Below are positions 12,001-19,557 of a stretch of 64,000 bases of DNA, piece by piece. The notes below the pieces were generated by a model, which had not been told where the DNA came from, made no database searches, and saw nothing but the letters and a program-made list of their open reading frames with translations. The DNA is taken from the NCBI RefSeq assembly GCF_003001815.1, contig NZ_PVMZ01000040.1, forward strand, positions 1 through 64,000, written 5' to 3'. The position numbers were made by a program, and so were the translations under genes. This stretch comes from Actinoplanes italicus (GTDB taxonomy: Bacteria > Actinomycetota > Actinomycetes > Mycobacteriales > Micromonosporaceae). The first letter of the stretch is position 1, and every line of letters starts with the position of its first letter.

Positions 12001-12597
12001 TTCTCCGTGGGCGGAGCCGGAATTAAAGCCGGCGTGTCCTCGATGCTGTCCGGCACCGGAGCCAAGGCTGCCGTCAACGCCGGTACCTCGGCGGCCAAGA
12101 AGGAAGCCGGAAACATCGTCAGCGGTCTCACCCGCGGCGGCTTCCGGAATTCTGCTTCCAAGGCGAGTGCCGGTGCGGCCGACGGCATGCCGGCGGCTGG
12201 CAAGAGGAATTACGCCAAGGACAAGGGGCAATTGAGGCCCTTGACTGGTCCGTACCGTCCCGATGGGCAGAAAGTACTTCATGGCCATGGTGGCTGGGAT
12301 TCTGCGGATGGCTACATCACCGTTCCCGAGGGTACTTCGGTCGCGTTCTATTCGGGGCATGGCACCGAGATCAATAGATTTAAGACCCTGATGGTCGGGG
12401 GGGATACGCGGATGGGGCCGGTAGATGTCAAGGGTCCAGGTTCCAGGATCCCGAACTATGCTCTTTACCCCTTGGAGGTGGGGGATTCGTACCGAGAAGG
12501 AATGACTCTCGTCTTCGAGCGGACATTGCTGAGCAATCTGCTTGAAGAGGGGCAGGGTACGGTCCACTGGGCGGCATGCCGATCGGTCTCGGGATAG
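6064..12597 (+). CDS. secreted RHS/YD-repeat polymorphic toxin-like protein
   Basis: About 2177 residues. GGAGG at 6053-6057 makes GTG 6064 the best start; an in-frame ATG at 6028 would add 12 residues without a ribosome site. A signal peptide (VAALASALAVVLAVTMQAQP) is followed by an SpvB/TcdB-like N-terminal region, many YD repeats, and the RHS core that closes with RFISVDPVMDSSNPQSMNGY and ends near residue 1838. After a Pro-rich linker and a Gly/Ala-rich hydrophobic segment (about 1905-1950), the last roughly 130 residues form a distinct tip: VLHGHGGWDSADGYITVPEG ... FYSGHG ... PNYALYPL ... VHWAACR, resembling the putative adhesin Stv domain found at toxin C-termini. The tip is lower in GC than the core, as expected for exchangeable cassettes. 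The enzymatic activity of the tip is unknown. Confidence 0.88.
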   Translation: MTTRFSRPVAALASALAVVLAVTMQAQPTWAAKPDPFAPPKAPEMPAVEVRKVHTKPAARAAQKQAGDRRSPKWPSAASADVTVGDTKAPIRFRQASGDGSATANARLAAAKPSKMRVDVLDQAASQRAAVDGVLFRVRRADGRTGRAEVGVTVDYKAFANAYGADWSTRLQLVKLPECALTDPELVRCRGIAVPGTNDTVAQAVSADVAVESAQLMAVTAAPSGAAGSYSATKLSPSGVWSAGGSSGDFSWSFPMRVPPGIGGPSPSVELKYSAQSVDGRMVASNNQPSEVGEGFELSTGGFIERRYKPCSADKKDGNNTSDLHKISADMCWVTDNATMSLGGAGGELIQDADNENLWHLRNDDGSRIERRFGADNGTHDGEWWVVTTTTGTQYWFGRNKLPGWSAGDDNTNATWTAPIFSNHSGEPCYKPEFSASSCTTPWRWNLSYVVDPHGNSMSYWYKADTNNYYSLGLGKVRTYTRGGYLDHVSYGTRVLPNLETGTDTIFSGHATARVDFDYGDRCLSDCGTKDAVKWPDTPWDLSCTSDTECDPLAPTFWSTHRLTTITTSVYEQTTGKFRDVEQWGLTHSYPDPEDGTRAGLWLEKVSHTGLVGTPTKLPDVTFTGYPKPNRIDGVDHSPAMNWHRLTDINTETGSILHVDYLDSDCVKGSKVPTVPENNKLRCYPVRWTPSGHDDELVDYFAKYVVNSVTETDRTGGSPRVLYQYRYIGDPAWHYSDDDGLIDKDAKTWNQWRGYQKVGVLTGDPGEQTYRETTYFRGMNGDHLPNGTRSATVPDSQGGSVPDDEAFAGVTRETRTLLGVGGAEVSGELNEPWKSEPTASRTINKVTTHARRTGTAATHTRTTLDHAPWVRTTTTKHHFDGYGQVVKTEDLGDAAVPGDEQCVKTTYEPRNTKAWILSMPHRTQTFAVDCVKADAGGLTEDQVIGDGRTYYDDQNYGVAPKKGDVTKVEQMDAYNNGSPSYALVSRSAFDDLGRVTNSWDVLGNETKTAYTPATTGPVTQTVDTNPLGWTTKSFVEPAWGLSTATVDVNQLRTSLEYDGLGRLTKVWKPGSTPGTGTPDIEYSYLIRTDGVNAVTTSHVNAKGGVTKSYTLYDGLLRTRQTQTASPSGGRILSDTFYDSAGRQVLSYGAYYDKTGSPGTELVKPLTQQDVPNQTSVEYDAAGRQIASVFQPKGVERWRTTTSYGGDHVDVSPPAGATASSTWTDARGRTIQVRQYPTRTPSGDDYDKTDYKYNSKGLLASVTGPDGSQWAYSYDLLGRRTSSIDPDSGTTTTKYDTAGRVTSTTDGNGQVLISAYDKLSRRVALYKSSVTSNNQVAQWDYDQATFADGVTPVLGQVFQSIRIDSGRWYIKGVTQYDENYRPKVSKVTIPTGETGLGGSYTYTNGYNADGSLAAMSYPATADLNAETIKYRYTDHDQPLDMTTLYGNGIESSIVSDSQYDALAHATQYTLYTGKFSGTGSRAYVSLETDATTGRLNKISVHRDGKNPNTVTDQKYTYDDVGNVTKIADKPAGGSFTDIQCFTYDRHRRLQDAWTPASDDCIAAPTNATLGGPAPYWQSYSYNAAGARTGLVDHATAKGDVSTTYRFADTTPAVPTTGQPHVLRSTSTVDSTGTRSATYTYDKAGNTKTRPGPNGTQTLVWDAENRLQSVTDTSGSNSYLYDADGNRLISRDKNGRTLYLPGQEVRYNNSSATQSCTRYYSFAGSTLAQRTSKGLTWLASDHHGTQNVSIDSVTQTETVRRQTPFGASRGPNVTWANTKGFVGGTEDPTGLIHIGAREYDSALGRFISVDPVMDSSNPQSMNGYAYAGNNPIVNADPSGLMYPMESGGGSTVTETPPSTSSTQEEEPPSQPSGQAQAAPQTQSPPKKEPCGWLCKAGNWVDDHKAEIAGAAAGAVVGIGCGMAIGWTGVGAVACGAAAGAVAGAVEYSVNTAVEHEGNWSLGGMTKAAVGGAIVGGVTGGLFSVGGAGIKAGVSSMLSGTGAKAAVNAGTSAAKKEAGNIVSGLTRGGFRNSASKASAGAADGMPAAGKRNYAKDKGQLRPLTGPYRPDGQKVLHGHGGWDSADGYITVPEGTSVAFYSGHGTEINRFKTLMVGGDTRMGPVDVKGPGSRIPNYALYPLEVGDSYREGMTLVFERTLLSNLLEEGQGTVHWAACRSVSG

Positions 12598-12656
12598 GCT
12601 TGCGTGGCTGACGGGCGGCTCCGGCATGACCGATCATTCAATACTCGGGAGTTGAT

Positions 12657-13304
12657 GTGGAATATCGTGACCTCTCTCCTTACTCGTATGCGCCCTCGCC
12701 TCTTCCGATGCTGAACGTCGGTTGGCTCGGGTTGGAGATGGGTTTTCAGGGCGGGCTGCGGGGCTCGGCGCCGGATGCAGGCTATGAGGTCGTTCGCGCG
12801 GCCTCACGCCGGGTGTCGAACAAGATGATGGGTTACCACGCTTGCGACTTCTGTGGTGATCTCGATGCTGCTTCGGGAAACGGCGAATATCGTTATTACT
12901 CGTCGAGCGGTGAAACATTCGTTGCCCCTGAGTTGCTGCTTCATTACATGGAGGTTCATCGCTACAGTCCGCCCGATGCTTTCCTGGAGGCGCTCGGCGG
13001 GGGTTCGGAACTGGCCTGGGATTGGAGGGCGGAACGCCTTTCCGCTATTCTCAGGGATGAGGTGGAAGATCCCGAGATCCGATGGAATGCCATATTCGAC
13101 ATTGCCAACTGGAAAGATGCTCGGGCGGTAGAGGCCTTGAGAGTGGCCGCAACGGACCCAATCCTTCTCGACAATGCTGGGTTCGAGATCGGGGAATCAT
13201 TGGGTATGGTCCTCGGCGCAGATGCCGTTGGGGAGTTGGGCGGCGATGTGGCTGCTGGGGAGATACTCAGGGGAATCGAAAGTGTTCAGGAGAAGACGGG
13301 GTGA
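12657..13304 (+). CDS. DUF7919-like protein, candidate immunity protein
   Basis: 215 residues with a GTG start and GGGAG at 12647-12651. The N-terminal half (YRDLSPYSYAP, LNVGWLGLE, CDFCG, FVAPELLLHYMEVHRYSPPD) resembles the DUF7919 family of actinobacterial proteins. The C-terminal half (IRWNAIFDIANWKDARAVEA) looks like one or two HEAT-type helical repeats. No signal peptide or membrane segment, so it is cytoplasmic. It starts 59 bases after the RHS toxin-like gene and shares its lower GC content, the classic position and composition of an immunity gene for the preceding C-terminal toxin. The family assignment rests on motif resemblance; the immunity role is inferred from context. Confidence 0.65.
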   Translation: MEYRDLSPYSYAPSPLPMLNVGWLGLEMGFQGGLRGSAPDAGYEVVRAASRRVSNKMMGYHACDFCGDLDAASGNGEYRYYSSSGETFVAPELLLHYMEVHRYSPPDAFLEALGGGSELAWDWRAERLSAILRDEVEDPEIRWNAIFDIANWKDARAVEALRVAATDPILLDNAGFEIGESLGMVLGADAVGELGGDVAAGEILRGIESVQEKTG

Positions 13305-13329
13305 TCTCGGCGCAGGCGCCACGTAGGCG

Positions 13330-13898
13330 TTTGCCTGCTCGACGGTCACCGGGCCGGTCAGCGCCACAGGCGGGTCCGGGATCCAGGATGGTACGGGGCG
13401 CCTGCGCGGCACGCTCAGCGTCAGCGCGTAACTCGTCGGCGCGTCTGCTGCCGTCGTGCATCTTGTCGCGCAATGCGGGGCCGGCGTCCCCGCTCCAGCT
13501 TCGGTCGGCCTCGTCGCGGACCGCGTATCGGTCGGTGACCGACTGGTCGGCCGTGGTGGCCAGCGAGCCCCGGTGAGCCACGTTGCCGAAGCCCGGATTC
13601 TTGCCGGCTGACCGGCAAGATGGGTGTCGATCGACATCAGGACCCCGGAACGAGTCCGCCGACGACTGGTCACGGCCGCGCACTCACGGTGGGCCACGGC
13701 AACCTGCTCACCGGCGCTGGCGACCATATTGCCGGGGCTCTCGGTGAGGTGCGCGATGGCCGCGCCCATGATCCGGGAGATGTCGCCGGCAGGCCGGGAA
13801 CGTTCGTGCCGGCCGTCGACGGCGTCGGCGGCCTGAACGAGCCGGCCGGTGATCGCGTCGAGGAAGGCGAGCTCGTCGTCGAGGTTACCGGCCGTCAG
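13330..13898 (-). pseudogene. frameshifted relic, possibly of ESX/WXG-type secretion genes
   Basis: Two minus-strand segments have strong GC-rich codon bias but lie in different frames. The first (13898 to about 13616) reads LDDELAFLDAITGRLVQAAD ... IMGAAIAHLTESPGNMVASA ... GVLMSIDTHLAG. The second (about 13600 to 13330) reads ATTADQSVTDRYAVRDEADR SWSG then ALRDKMHDGSRRADELRADA. The helical, alanine-rich text with a WSG turn is reminiscent of small WXG100-type secreted proteins, but this is only resemblance. No intact start or ribosome site is present for the second part. Confidence 0.3.
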
Positions 13899-14046
13899 AT
13901 CGCCTCCCCGGTGGGCCCCAGCTCCTGCGCAATGCCGAGGTCAAGCAAGACCAGATCGAACCGGGGCATCGGAGTCTGCGTGGCGAGACCACATCGTGCG
14001 GCTGGCTGCAGGATCGATCGGCGACCACGCCGGGTGGAGAGGACCG

Positions 14047-14211
14047 ATGATGCTGGACAACAGGGCCGTCATCCAGCGTCGCAACGACACCGATGCCCGC
14101 CGCCACTATCGGCACAGATTCGCCGAGGGCAAGACCACCATGGAAGCCATGCGCGCCCGAGTCGGGGTTGTCCCCCGTGAGAGCTACCCGCAAGTGTCCA
14201 CCGCACGGTGA
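14047..14211 (+). pseudogene. C-terminal fragment of an IS110-type transposase
   Basis: The frame reads QRRNDTDARRHYRHRFAEGK followed by TTMEAMRARVGVV. The pattern of an aromatic/basic run, AEGKT, then EAMR matches the C-terminal tail of IS110-family transposases. Only about 55 codons remain and the sequence upstream in this frame is not transposase-like. It is best seen as a scar of an old insertion between the RHS locus and the CPBP operon. Confidence 0.4.
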
Positions 14212-14285
14212 CGATTACGGCGGCGGAAATTCATAGGTTTCTTCCTGTCCGCGCCGCTCCGGTCGCGGTCCGTGAAGGAGTCCTC

Positions 14286-15122
14286 ATGCGATTCGTCAAA
14301 CAGTTCCTCGCCGTCGCCGCCGTCGCTCTCGTCGGCGGGCAGAGCGCCGCCGCCGTCAAGGGCGCCTTCTTCCCCACCTTGGTGATCGGCGCTGTGACGG
14401 CGTTGCTGGCCGTGGTCGTCTACCGGTGGGTCGTGCGGCGTACCGAACGCCGGGAGCCTGCCGAACTCGGCCGGGACGGCTGGGGCCGGAAGCTGGGCCT
14501 CGGGACGCTCATCGGCTTTGCCATGTTCGCGGCAGTCATCGCCAACATCGCGTTCCTCGGCGGCTACCACGTCGAAGGGTGGGGTTCGCCGACCGGCGCA
14601 CTGGGCCTGCTCGGGCTGATGGCGGCCGCCGCGGTCACCGAGGAGCTGGTCTTCCGCGGCGTGCTGTTCCGGATCATCGAGGAGCGTGCCGGCACCTGGA
14701 TCGCCCTGGCCCTGACCGGCGTGTTGTTCGGCGCCATGCATCTGGCGAACCCGGACGCCAGCCTGTGGGGAGCGACGGCCATCGCGATCGAGGCCGGGTT
14801 CATGCTGGCCGCCTGCTACGCCGCCACCCGCAACCTGTGGGTGCCGATCGGCCTGCACTTCGGCTGGAACTTCGCCGCCGGTGGCGTCTTCAGCGTCGTG
14901 GTGTCGGGTAACGGTGAGTCGAAGGGCCTGCTGGAGGCCTCGACGTCGGGGCCGGTCGCGGTGAGCGGGGGCGCCTTCGGGCCGGAGGGCAGCCTGTACG
15001 CGGTGCTGGCCGGCGTGGTGCTGACGGTGGTGTTCCTGTGGATGGCCAAGCGCCGGGGACACATCGTCGCGCGCCGACGCCGCACGGCGCAGTCCCCGGC
15101 AACCGCTACAGTCACCCGGTGA
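14286..15122 (+). CDS. CPBP family intramembrane glutamic endopeptidase
   Basis: 278 residues, a multi-pass membrane protein of the CPBP (Abi, CAAX-protease-like) family. The conserved motifs are present: EELVFRG (the EExxxR active-site motif), a FGAMHL histidine motif, and a third motif NLWVPIGLHFGWNF. The start at ATG 14286 is set by GAAGGAG at 14274-14280; a longer frame upstream has no ribosome site. Family members cleave or process membrane proteins, bacteriocins or prenylated substrates; the substrate here is unknown. Its stop overlaps the start of the following sensor kinase gene, so it belongs to a three-gene operon with a two-component system. Confidence 0.85.
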   Translation: MRFVKQFLAVAAVALVGGQSAAAVKGAFFPTLVIGAVTALLAVVVYRWVVRRTERREPAELGRDGWGRKLGLGTLIGFAMFAAVIANIAFLGGYHVEGWGSPTGALGLLGLMAAAAVTEELVFRGVLFRIIEERAGTWIALALTGVLFGAMHLANPDASLWGATAIAIEAGFMLAACYAATRNLWVPIGLHFGWNFAAGGVFSVVVSGNGESKGLLEASTSGPVAVSGGAFGPEGSLYAVLAGVVLTVVFLWMAKRRGHIVARRRRTAQSPATATVTR

Positions 15123-16276
15123 TCAAGCTCCGGAGGTTCCCGGGCCTGTGGCGGCGGTGGCCGGTCACGGTCCGGGATCTCCCGATCGCCCTGGCGTTCG
15201 CCGTCGCGGCGGCGGTTCCGGCCCTGGAACGGCAGGGCACGCAGCTCGGCAACCTCCCGGACCGCCCGTACGACGCCATGACCGTCGCTGTCGTCGCGCT
15301 GGAGTGCCTGCCGCTGGCCGTCCGCCGCCGGTGGCCGGCCGTCTGCCTCGCGCTGGTGTCGCTCGGCTTCGCGCTCGATCAGCTCCTGCGCTACCACACC
15401 GTCGCGGGTACGGGACTGGCCATCGCGCTCATCAGCGCCGGCGCCCACCTGCAACGGCACCGCCGGCTCGTCGCGGGTCTCGCCACGGCGGCGTACGTAC
15501 TGCTGGCTTTCGCCCTGGATCGGCTCGGCTCGGGTGAGGGCCTCGTCGGGTTCACCACCTTCTACCTGCTGCTGGCGTCCGCGTGGGGCGTCGGGGCGTG
15601 GCTGCGCCAGAACCGGGCCGCCGAGGCGGAACGCCGCCGCCACGTCGAGGAGGCCACCCGGACCGCGGAACGCACCCGCATCGCCCGGGAGCTGCACGAC
15701 GTCGTCACGCACCACGTGACGGCGATGGTGGTGCAGGCCGAGGCGGCGCGGTATCTGACCGGCGCCCCGGACAAGCTGGAGCAGACCTTGACCGCGATCA
15801 CCGGCACCGGCCGCCGAGCCGTCGGCGACCTGCGGCAGCTGCTCGACCTGCTCAATCCCGATCATGACACCGGCAATCCGCGTACGCCCTCCGCCGGCGA
15901 CCTGGACGCCCTGGTCGACCAGATCCGGCAGGCCGGGCAGCCGGTCGAGTTCGTCCGCGACGGCACGCCGTCGCCGGTCGGCGGCAGCACCGAGGTGGCG
16001 GCGTACCGGGTGGTGCAGGAGGCGCTGACGAACGCGCTGAAGCACGCGCACGGCAGCCGGACCAGGGTTCACGTCCACCACGGGGAAGGGGGGACGACCG
16101 TGGAGATCAGCACCGACGGGCCCGGATCCGGATCCGTGTCCCCGGGCGGCAGCGGGCGCGGCCTCGCCGGGCTCCGCGAGCGGGTCACCGCCCTCGGCGG
16201 CGACTTCAGCGCGGACGCGCAGCCCGGCAGTGGCTTCGTCGTCCGGGCCCGGATCCCCGCCGGAGACCCGTCGTGA
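15119..16276 (+). CDS. NarL-type sensor histidine kinase
   Basis: 385 residues. GTG at 15119 overlaps the previous stop (GTGA), implying translational coupling; a longer frame to 15038 runs inside the CPBP gene and is unlikely. Five membrane helices fill the first 160 residues, followed by a short coiled coil and a HisKA_3 dimerisation domain whose phospho-acceptor is His193 in ARELHDVVTHHV. The C-terminal HATPase domain contains EALTNALKHAHG and SGRGLAGLRERV. There is no large extracellular sensor domain, so it probably senses within the membrane. Its partner regulator follows with a 4-base overlap. Confidence 0.9.
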   Translation: MIKLRRFPGLWRRWPVTVRDLPIALAFAVAAAVPALERQGTQLGNLPDRPYDAMTVAVVALECLPLAVRRRWPAVCLALVSLGFALDQLLRYHTVAGTGLAIALISAGAHLQRHRRLVAGLATAAYVLLAFALDRLGSGEGLVGFTTFYLLLASAWGVGAWLRQNRAAEAERRRHVEEATRTAERTRIARELHDVVTHHVTAMVVQAEAARYLTGAPDKLEQTLTAITGTGRRAVGDLRQLLDLLNPDHDTGNPRTPSAGDLDALVDQIRQAGQPVEFVRDGTPSPVGGSTEVAAYRVVQEALTNALKHAHGSRTRVHVHHGEGGTTVEISTDGPGSGSVSPGGSGRGLAGLRERVTALGGDFSADAQPGSGFVVRARIPAGDPS

Positions 16277-16932
16277 CCGCCGCGATCCGGGTGCTGGTCT
16301 GCGACGACCAGGAGCTGATCCGCGCCGGCTTCGCGACGATCATCGACGCCCAGCCCGACATGGAGATCGTCGGCGAGTGCGGCGACGGGCGCGCGGCGGT
16401 CGATCTGGCCGCCCGGCTCCGGCCGGACGTGGTCGTGATGGACGTCCGGATGCCGGTGCTCGACGGGATCGGGGCGACCCGCCTGCTGGCCGGCGCCGGG
16501 GTTCCCGAACCGGTGAAGGTGCTCGTGGTGACGACGTTCAACCTCGACGAGTACGTCTACGAGGCGTTACGGGCGGGCGCCAGCGGTTTCCTGCTCAAGG
16601 ACGCCCCGCCGGCGCAGCTGCTGGGCGGCATCCGTACGGTCGCGACGGGTGCCGCGCTGCTGGCCCCGGAGGTGACCCGGCAGCTGGTGGGCAGGTACGC
16701 CGCCCGTATCCGCCCGGCCGAGGACGCTCCGGACGGCGGCCCGCTGACCCCGCGTGAGCTGGAGGTGCTCCGGCTCATCGCGGAGGGCCTGTCCAACAGC
16801 GAGATCGCCGCGGCACTGGTGATCAGCCAGGAAACGGTCAAGACGTACGTCTCGCGCATCCTCACCAAGCTCGACCTGCGCGACCGTGTTCAGGCCGTCG
16901 TGTACGCGTACCGCCGTGGCCTGGTGGTCTGA
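16273..16932 (+). CDS. LuxR/NarL-type response regulator
   Basis: 219 residues. The receiver domain begins RVLVCDDQELIRAG, with the phospho-acceptor Asp57 in VVVMDVRMP and the conserved Lys in FLLKDAPP. The C-terminal LuxR helix-turn-helix reads LTPRELEVLRLIAEGLSNSE and ends in LTKLDLRDRVQ. The GTG start overlaps the kinase stop. It is the cognate partner of the 15119 kinase; the upstream CPBP protease is the most likely linked output or input. Confidence 0.92.
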   Translation: MTAAIRVLVCDDQELIRAGFATIIDAQPDMEIVGECGDGRAAVDLAARLRPDVVVMDVRMPVLDGIGATRLLAGAGVPEPVKVLVVTTFNLDEYVYEALRAGASGFLLKDAPPAQLLGGIRTVATGAALLAPEVTRQLVGRYAARIRPAEDAPDGGPLTPRELEVLRLIAEGLSNSEIAAALVISQETVKTYVSRILTKLDLRDRVQAVVYAYRRGLVV

Positions 16933-17010
16933 AGCGGTTGACAAGCCCTCGGACCGTTTCCGCTCGCCGGTGACGGGTAGGCCTTGACGAACGGTTCGAG
17001 GGGGAGCGAC

Positions 17011-18822
17011 GTGCCTGGACGCATCGAGGACTACGCCGTCATCGGCGATCTGCAGACCGCGGCGCTGGTCGGGCGGGACGGGTCGATCGACTGGCTGTGC
17101 CTGCCGCGGTTCGACTCGCCGGCCTGTTTCGCGGCGCTGCTGCACGACGACTCGGCCGGGCACTGGCGGATGGCACCGGTCGCGGGCGGCCCGGCGACCC
17201 GCCGGCGCTACCAGGACGACACGCTCATCCTGGAGACCGAGTGGGACACCCCGGACGGCACGGTACGGGTGATCGACTACATGCCGCCGCGAGGCAAGGC
17301 CGCCGACGTCGTGCGCATGGTGGAAGGCCTTTCCGGAGCCGTACCGATGCGCATGGATCTGACCCTGCGTTTCGACTACGGGAAGGTGGTGCCGTGGGTC
17401 CGCCGCACCGGCCCGGACCTGGGCGCCATCGCCGGACCGGACGCGGTGTGGCTACGCACCGACATCGACCTGCACGGGGAGAACCGCACCACGGTCGCCG
17501 AGTTCACCGTGCGGGCGGGGGAGCGGATCCCGTTCGTGCTGACCTACCAGCTGTCCCACCTGCCCCGCCCTCAGCCGGTCGACGCCGAGCGGGCGCTGGC
17601 CGACACCGAACGCTTCTGGCGGGACTGGATCGGCCGCTGCGACTACGACGGACGCTGGCCCGACGCCGTACGCCGCTCGCTGCTGACCTTGAAGGCGCTG
17701 ACCTACGCACCGACCGGCGGCATCCTCGCCGCCGCGACCACCTCGCTGCCCGAGCAGTGGGGCGGGCCCCGCAACTGGGACTACCGGTACTGCTGGCTAC
17801 GTGACGCCACCTTCACGTTGCAGGCCCTGCTGGGCACCGGCTACGTCGCCGAGGCGAAGGCGTGGCGCGAGTGGCTGCTGCGTGCCGTCGCCGGCGACCC
17901 CGCCGACCTGCAGATCATGTACGGGCTCGACGGCACCCGCCGGCTGCCGGAGTACGAGCTGGACTGGCTGCGTGGCTACGAGGGCGCCAGCCCCGTCCGC
18001 GTCGGCAACGGCGCCGCCGACCAGCTGCAGCTCGACGTCTGGGGCGAGGTCCTGGAGAGCCTGCACCTGGCCCGCGAGTCCAGTATCACGGCCACCGACA
18101 CCGCGTGGGACCTGCAGCGTGCCCTGCTGGAACACCTGGAGGGCAACTGGCGGCTGCCGGACAACAGCCTCTGGGAGGTACGCGGCCCGCGCCGGCACTT
18201 CGTGCATTCCAAGGTGCTGGCGTGGACCGGGTTCGACTGCGCGATCCGCGCGGTGGAGCAGCACGGCCTGGCCGGATCCGCGGACCGGTGGCGTGCGGTC
18301 CGCGACGAGATCCACGCCGAGGTCTGCGCCAAGGGCTTCGACACCGATCGCAACACCTTCACCCAGTCGTACGGCTCCCGCGGCCTCGACGCCGCCACGC
18401 TGCTCATCCCGCGCGTCGGGTTCCTGCCGGCCTCCGACCCGCGGGTGATCGGCACCGTGGACGCCGTACGCAACGAACTCTGCGAGGACGGTTTCGTACT
18501 GCGCTACCGTCCCGAAACCGAGGGCGTCGACGGCCTGCCCGGCACCGAAGGGGCTTTCCTGGCCTGCACCTTCTGGCTCGTCGACGCGCTCGACGCCATC
18601 GGCCGGCGCACGGAGGCGGAGCAGCTGTTCGAGCGGCTGCTCGACCTGCGTAACGACGTCGGCCTGCTCGCGGAGGAGTACGACCCGGCCACCGGTCGGC
18701 ACATGGGCAACACCCCGCAGGCGTTCAGCATGGTCGGCCTGGTGAACTCCGCCCGCCAGCTCAGCGGAACCACCACCCGCACCAGCGCCGACGCCACCCA
18801 GCAGCACACCGGCCGACGCTGA
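17011..18822 (+). CDS. glycoside hydrolase family 15 protein (glucoamylase/trehalase type)
   Basis: About 603 residues. GTG 17011 is chosen because a GGGGGAG ribosome site ends at 17006; an in-frame TTG at 16984 is possible but poorly placed. The N-terminal beta-sandwich starts with the signature IEDYAVIGDLQTAALVGRDG SIDWLCLPRFDSP typical of bacterial GH15 enzymes. The (alpha/alpha)6 catalytic domain contains QWGGPRNWDYRYCWLRDATF and, near the end, a GTEGAFLACTFWLVDAL segment expected around the second catalytic acid. No signal peptide, so it acts in the cytoplasm. Related actinobacterial enzymes split trehalose or alpha-glucans; I cannot choose between them from sequence. Confidence 0.88.
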   Translation: MPGRIEDYAVIGDLQTAALVGRDGSIDWLCLPRFDSPACFAALLHDDSAGHWRMAPVAGGPATRRRYQDDTLILETEWDTPDGTVRVIDYMPPRGKAADVVRMVEGLSGAVPMRMDLTLRFDYGKVVPWVRRTGPDLGAIAGPDAVWLRTDIDLHGENRTTVAEFTVRAGERIPFVLTYQLSHLPRPQPVDAERALADTERFWRDWIGRCDYDGRWPDAVRRSLLTLKALTYAPTGGILAAATTSLPEQWGGPRNWDYRYCWLRDATFTLQALLGTGYVAEAKAWREWLLRAVAGDPADLQIMYGLDGTRRLPEYELDWLRGYEGASPVRVGNGAADQLQLDVWGEVLESLHLARESSITATDTAWDLQRALLEHLEGNWRLPDNSLWEVRGPRRHFVHSKVLAWTGFDCAIRAVEQHGLAGSADRWRAVRDEIHAEVCAKGFDTDRNTFTQSYGSRGLDAATLLIPRVGFLPASDPRVIGTVDAVRNELCEDGFVLRYRPETEGVDGLPGTEGAFLACTFWLVDALDAIGRRTEAEQLFERLLDLRNDVGLLAEEYDPATGRHMGNTPQAFSMVGLVNSARQLSGTTTRTSADATQQHTGRR

Positions 18823-19020
18823 TCGTCGACTTCTGAAACAGGCCTTGGTCGGCCCCTGACTGCCTTCCGTGTGGGCCCATGGGCGACTCAGACCCACGGC
18901 TGCGGCGCAGATCACCACCTCGGTCTGACAGGGCAGCCGGACCTGCGGAAGCAGTGACGCGAATATGATCTGTGTTTCACAGCCGCGCGACGATCCGGCT
19001 GACGAGGGACGGCGGCTGAC

Positions 19021-19320
19021 GTGTTTGCGCTGGTGGTTCGCTTCGATTGCCGGGATGAGGCCGCCGCAGCGCGCTTCGACGAGTTGACGGCGGCTGTCGT
19101 CGAGCAGATCACCGAGCATGAGCCCGGCACGCTGTCATACGCCACCTCGGCCGTCGAGAGCGAGCCGCTGGCCCGCGTCTTCTACGAGGTCTACCGAGAC
19201 CGTGACGCCTTCCAAGCGCATGAGGACGCAGAGCACGTCCGGCGCTTCCATGAGGCGAAGGACTCGCTGTTGACCGCCACACGGGTGGAGTTCCTGCGTC
19301 TGGGCCCGGCCAAGGGGTGA
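19021..19320 (+). CDS. ABM-domain putative quinol monooxygenase
   Basis: 99 residues forming a single antibiotic-biosynthesis-monooxygenase (YgiN-like ferredoxin fold) domain: VVRFDCRDEAAAARFDEL, EPGTLSYATSAVES, FYEVYRDRDAFQAHEDAEHV. These small dimers oxidise quinol-type or polyketide substrates without cofactors. The gene stands alone, GTG start at 19021, followed by a hairpin. No substrate can be inferred from the neighbours. Confidence 0.75.
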   Translation: MFALVVRFDCRDEAAAARFDELTAAVVEQITEHEPGTLSYATSAVESEPLARVFYEVYRDRDAFQAHEDAEHVRRFHEAKDSLLTATRVEFLRLGPAKG

Positions 19321-19323
19321 CCG

Positions 19324-19349
19324 CGCGGTGCTGCGGCCGTAGCACCGCG
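19324..19349 (+). terminator. hairpin after the ABM monooxygenase gene
   Basis: CGCGGTGCT (19324-19332) pairs perfectly with AGCACCGCG (19341-19349) across an 8-base loop, 4 bases after the stop codon. There is no T-run, as is usual in actinomycetes. Confidence 0.55.
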
Positions 19350-19557
19350 GGCGTCGCGCCAGGACGATCCTTCGAGCGCCCGCGGGTTGCCTTCGGCCGA
19401 GTTGACGTGCTTGGTGGCTCAACTGGGTCTGAAAGTGGAGTGCTGGCCGGCCGGCCGCTTGTGGGGCCACCTTGCACCCCGCCGGCGGGCGGAGCGGCGC
19501 CTGTCGGGTTTGTTCGCACCGACCCGGCCGCTGGCCCTGCGGCACCGAACTACGCCA

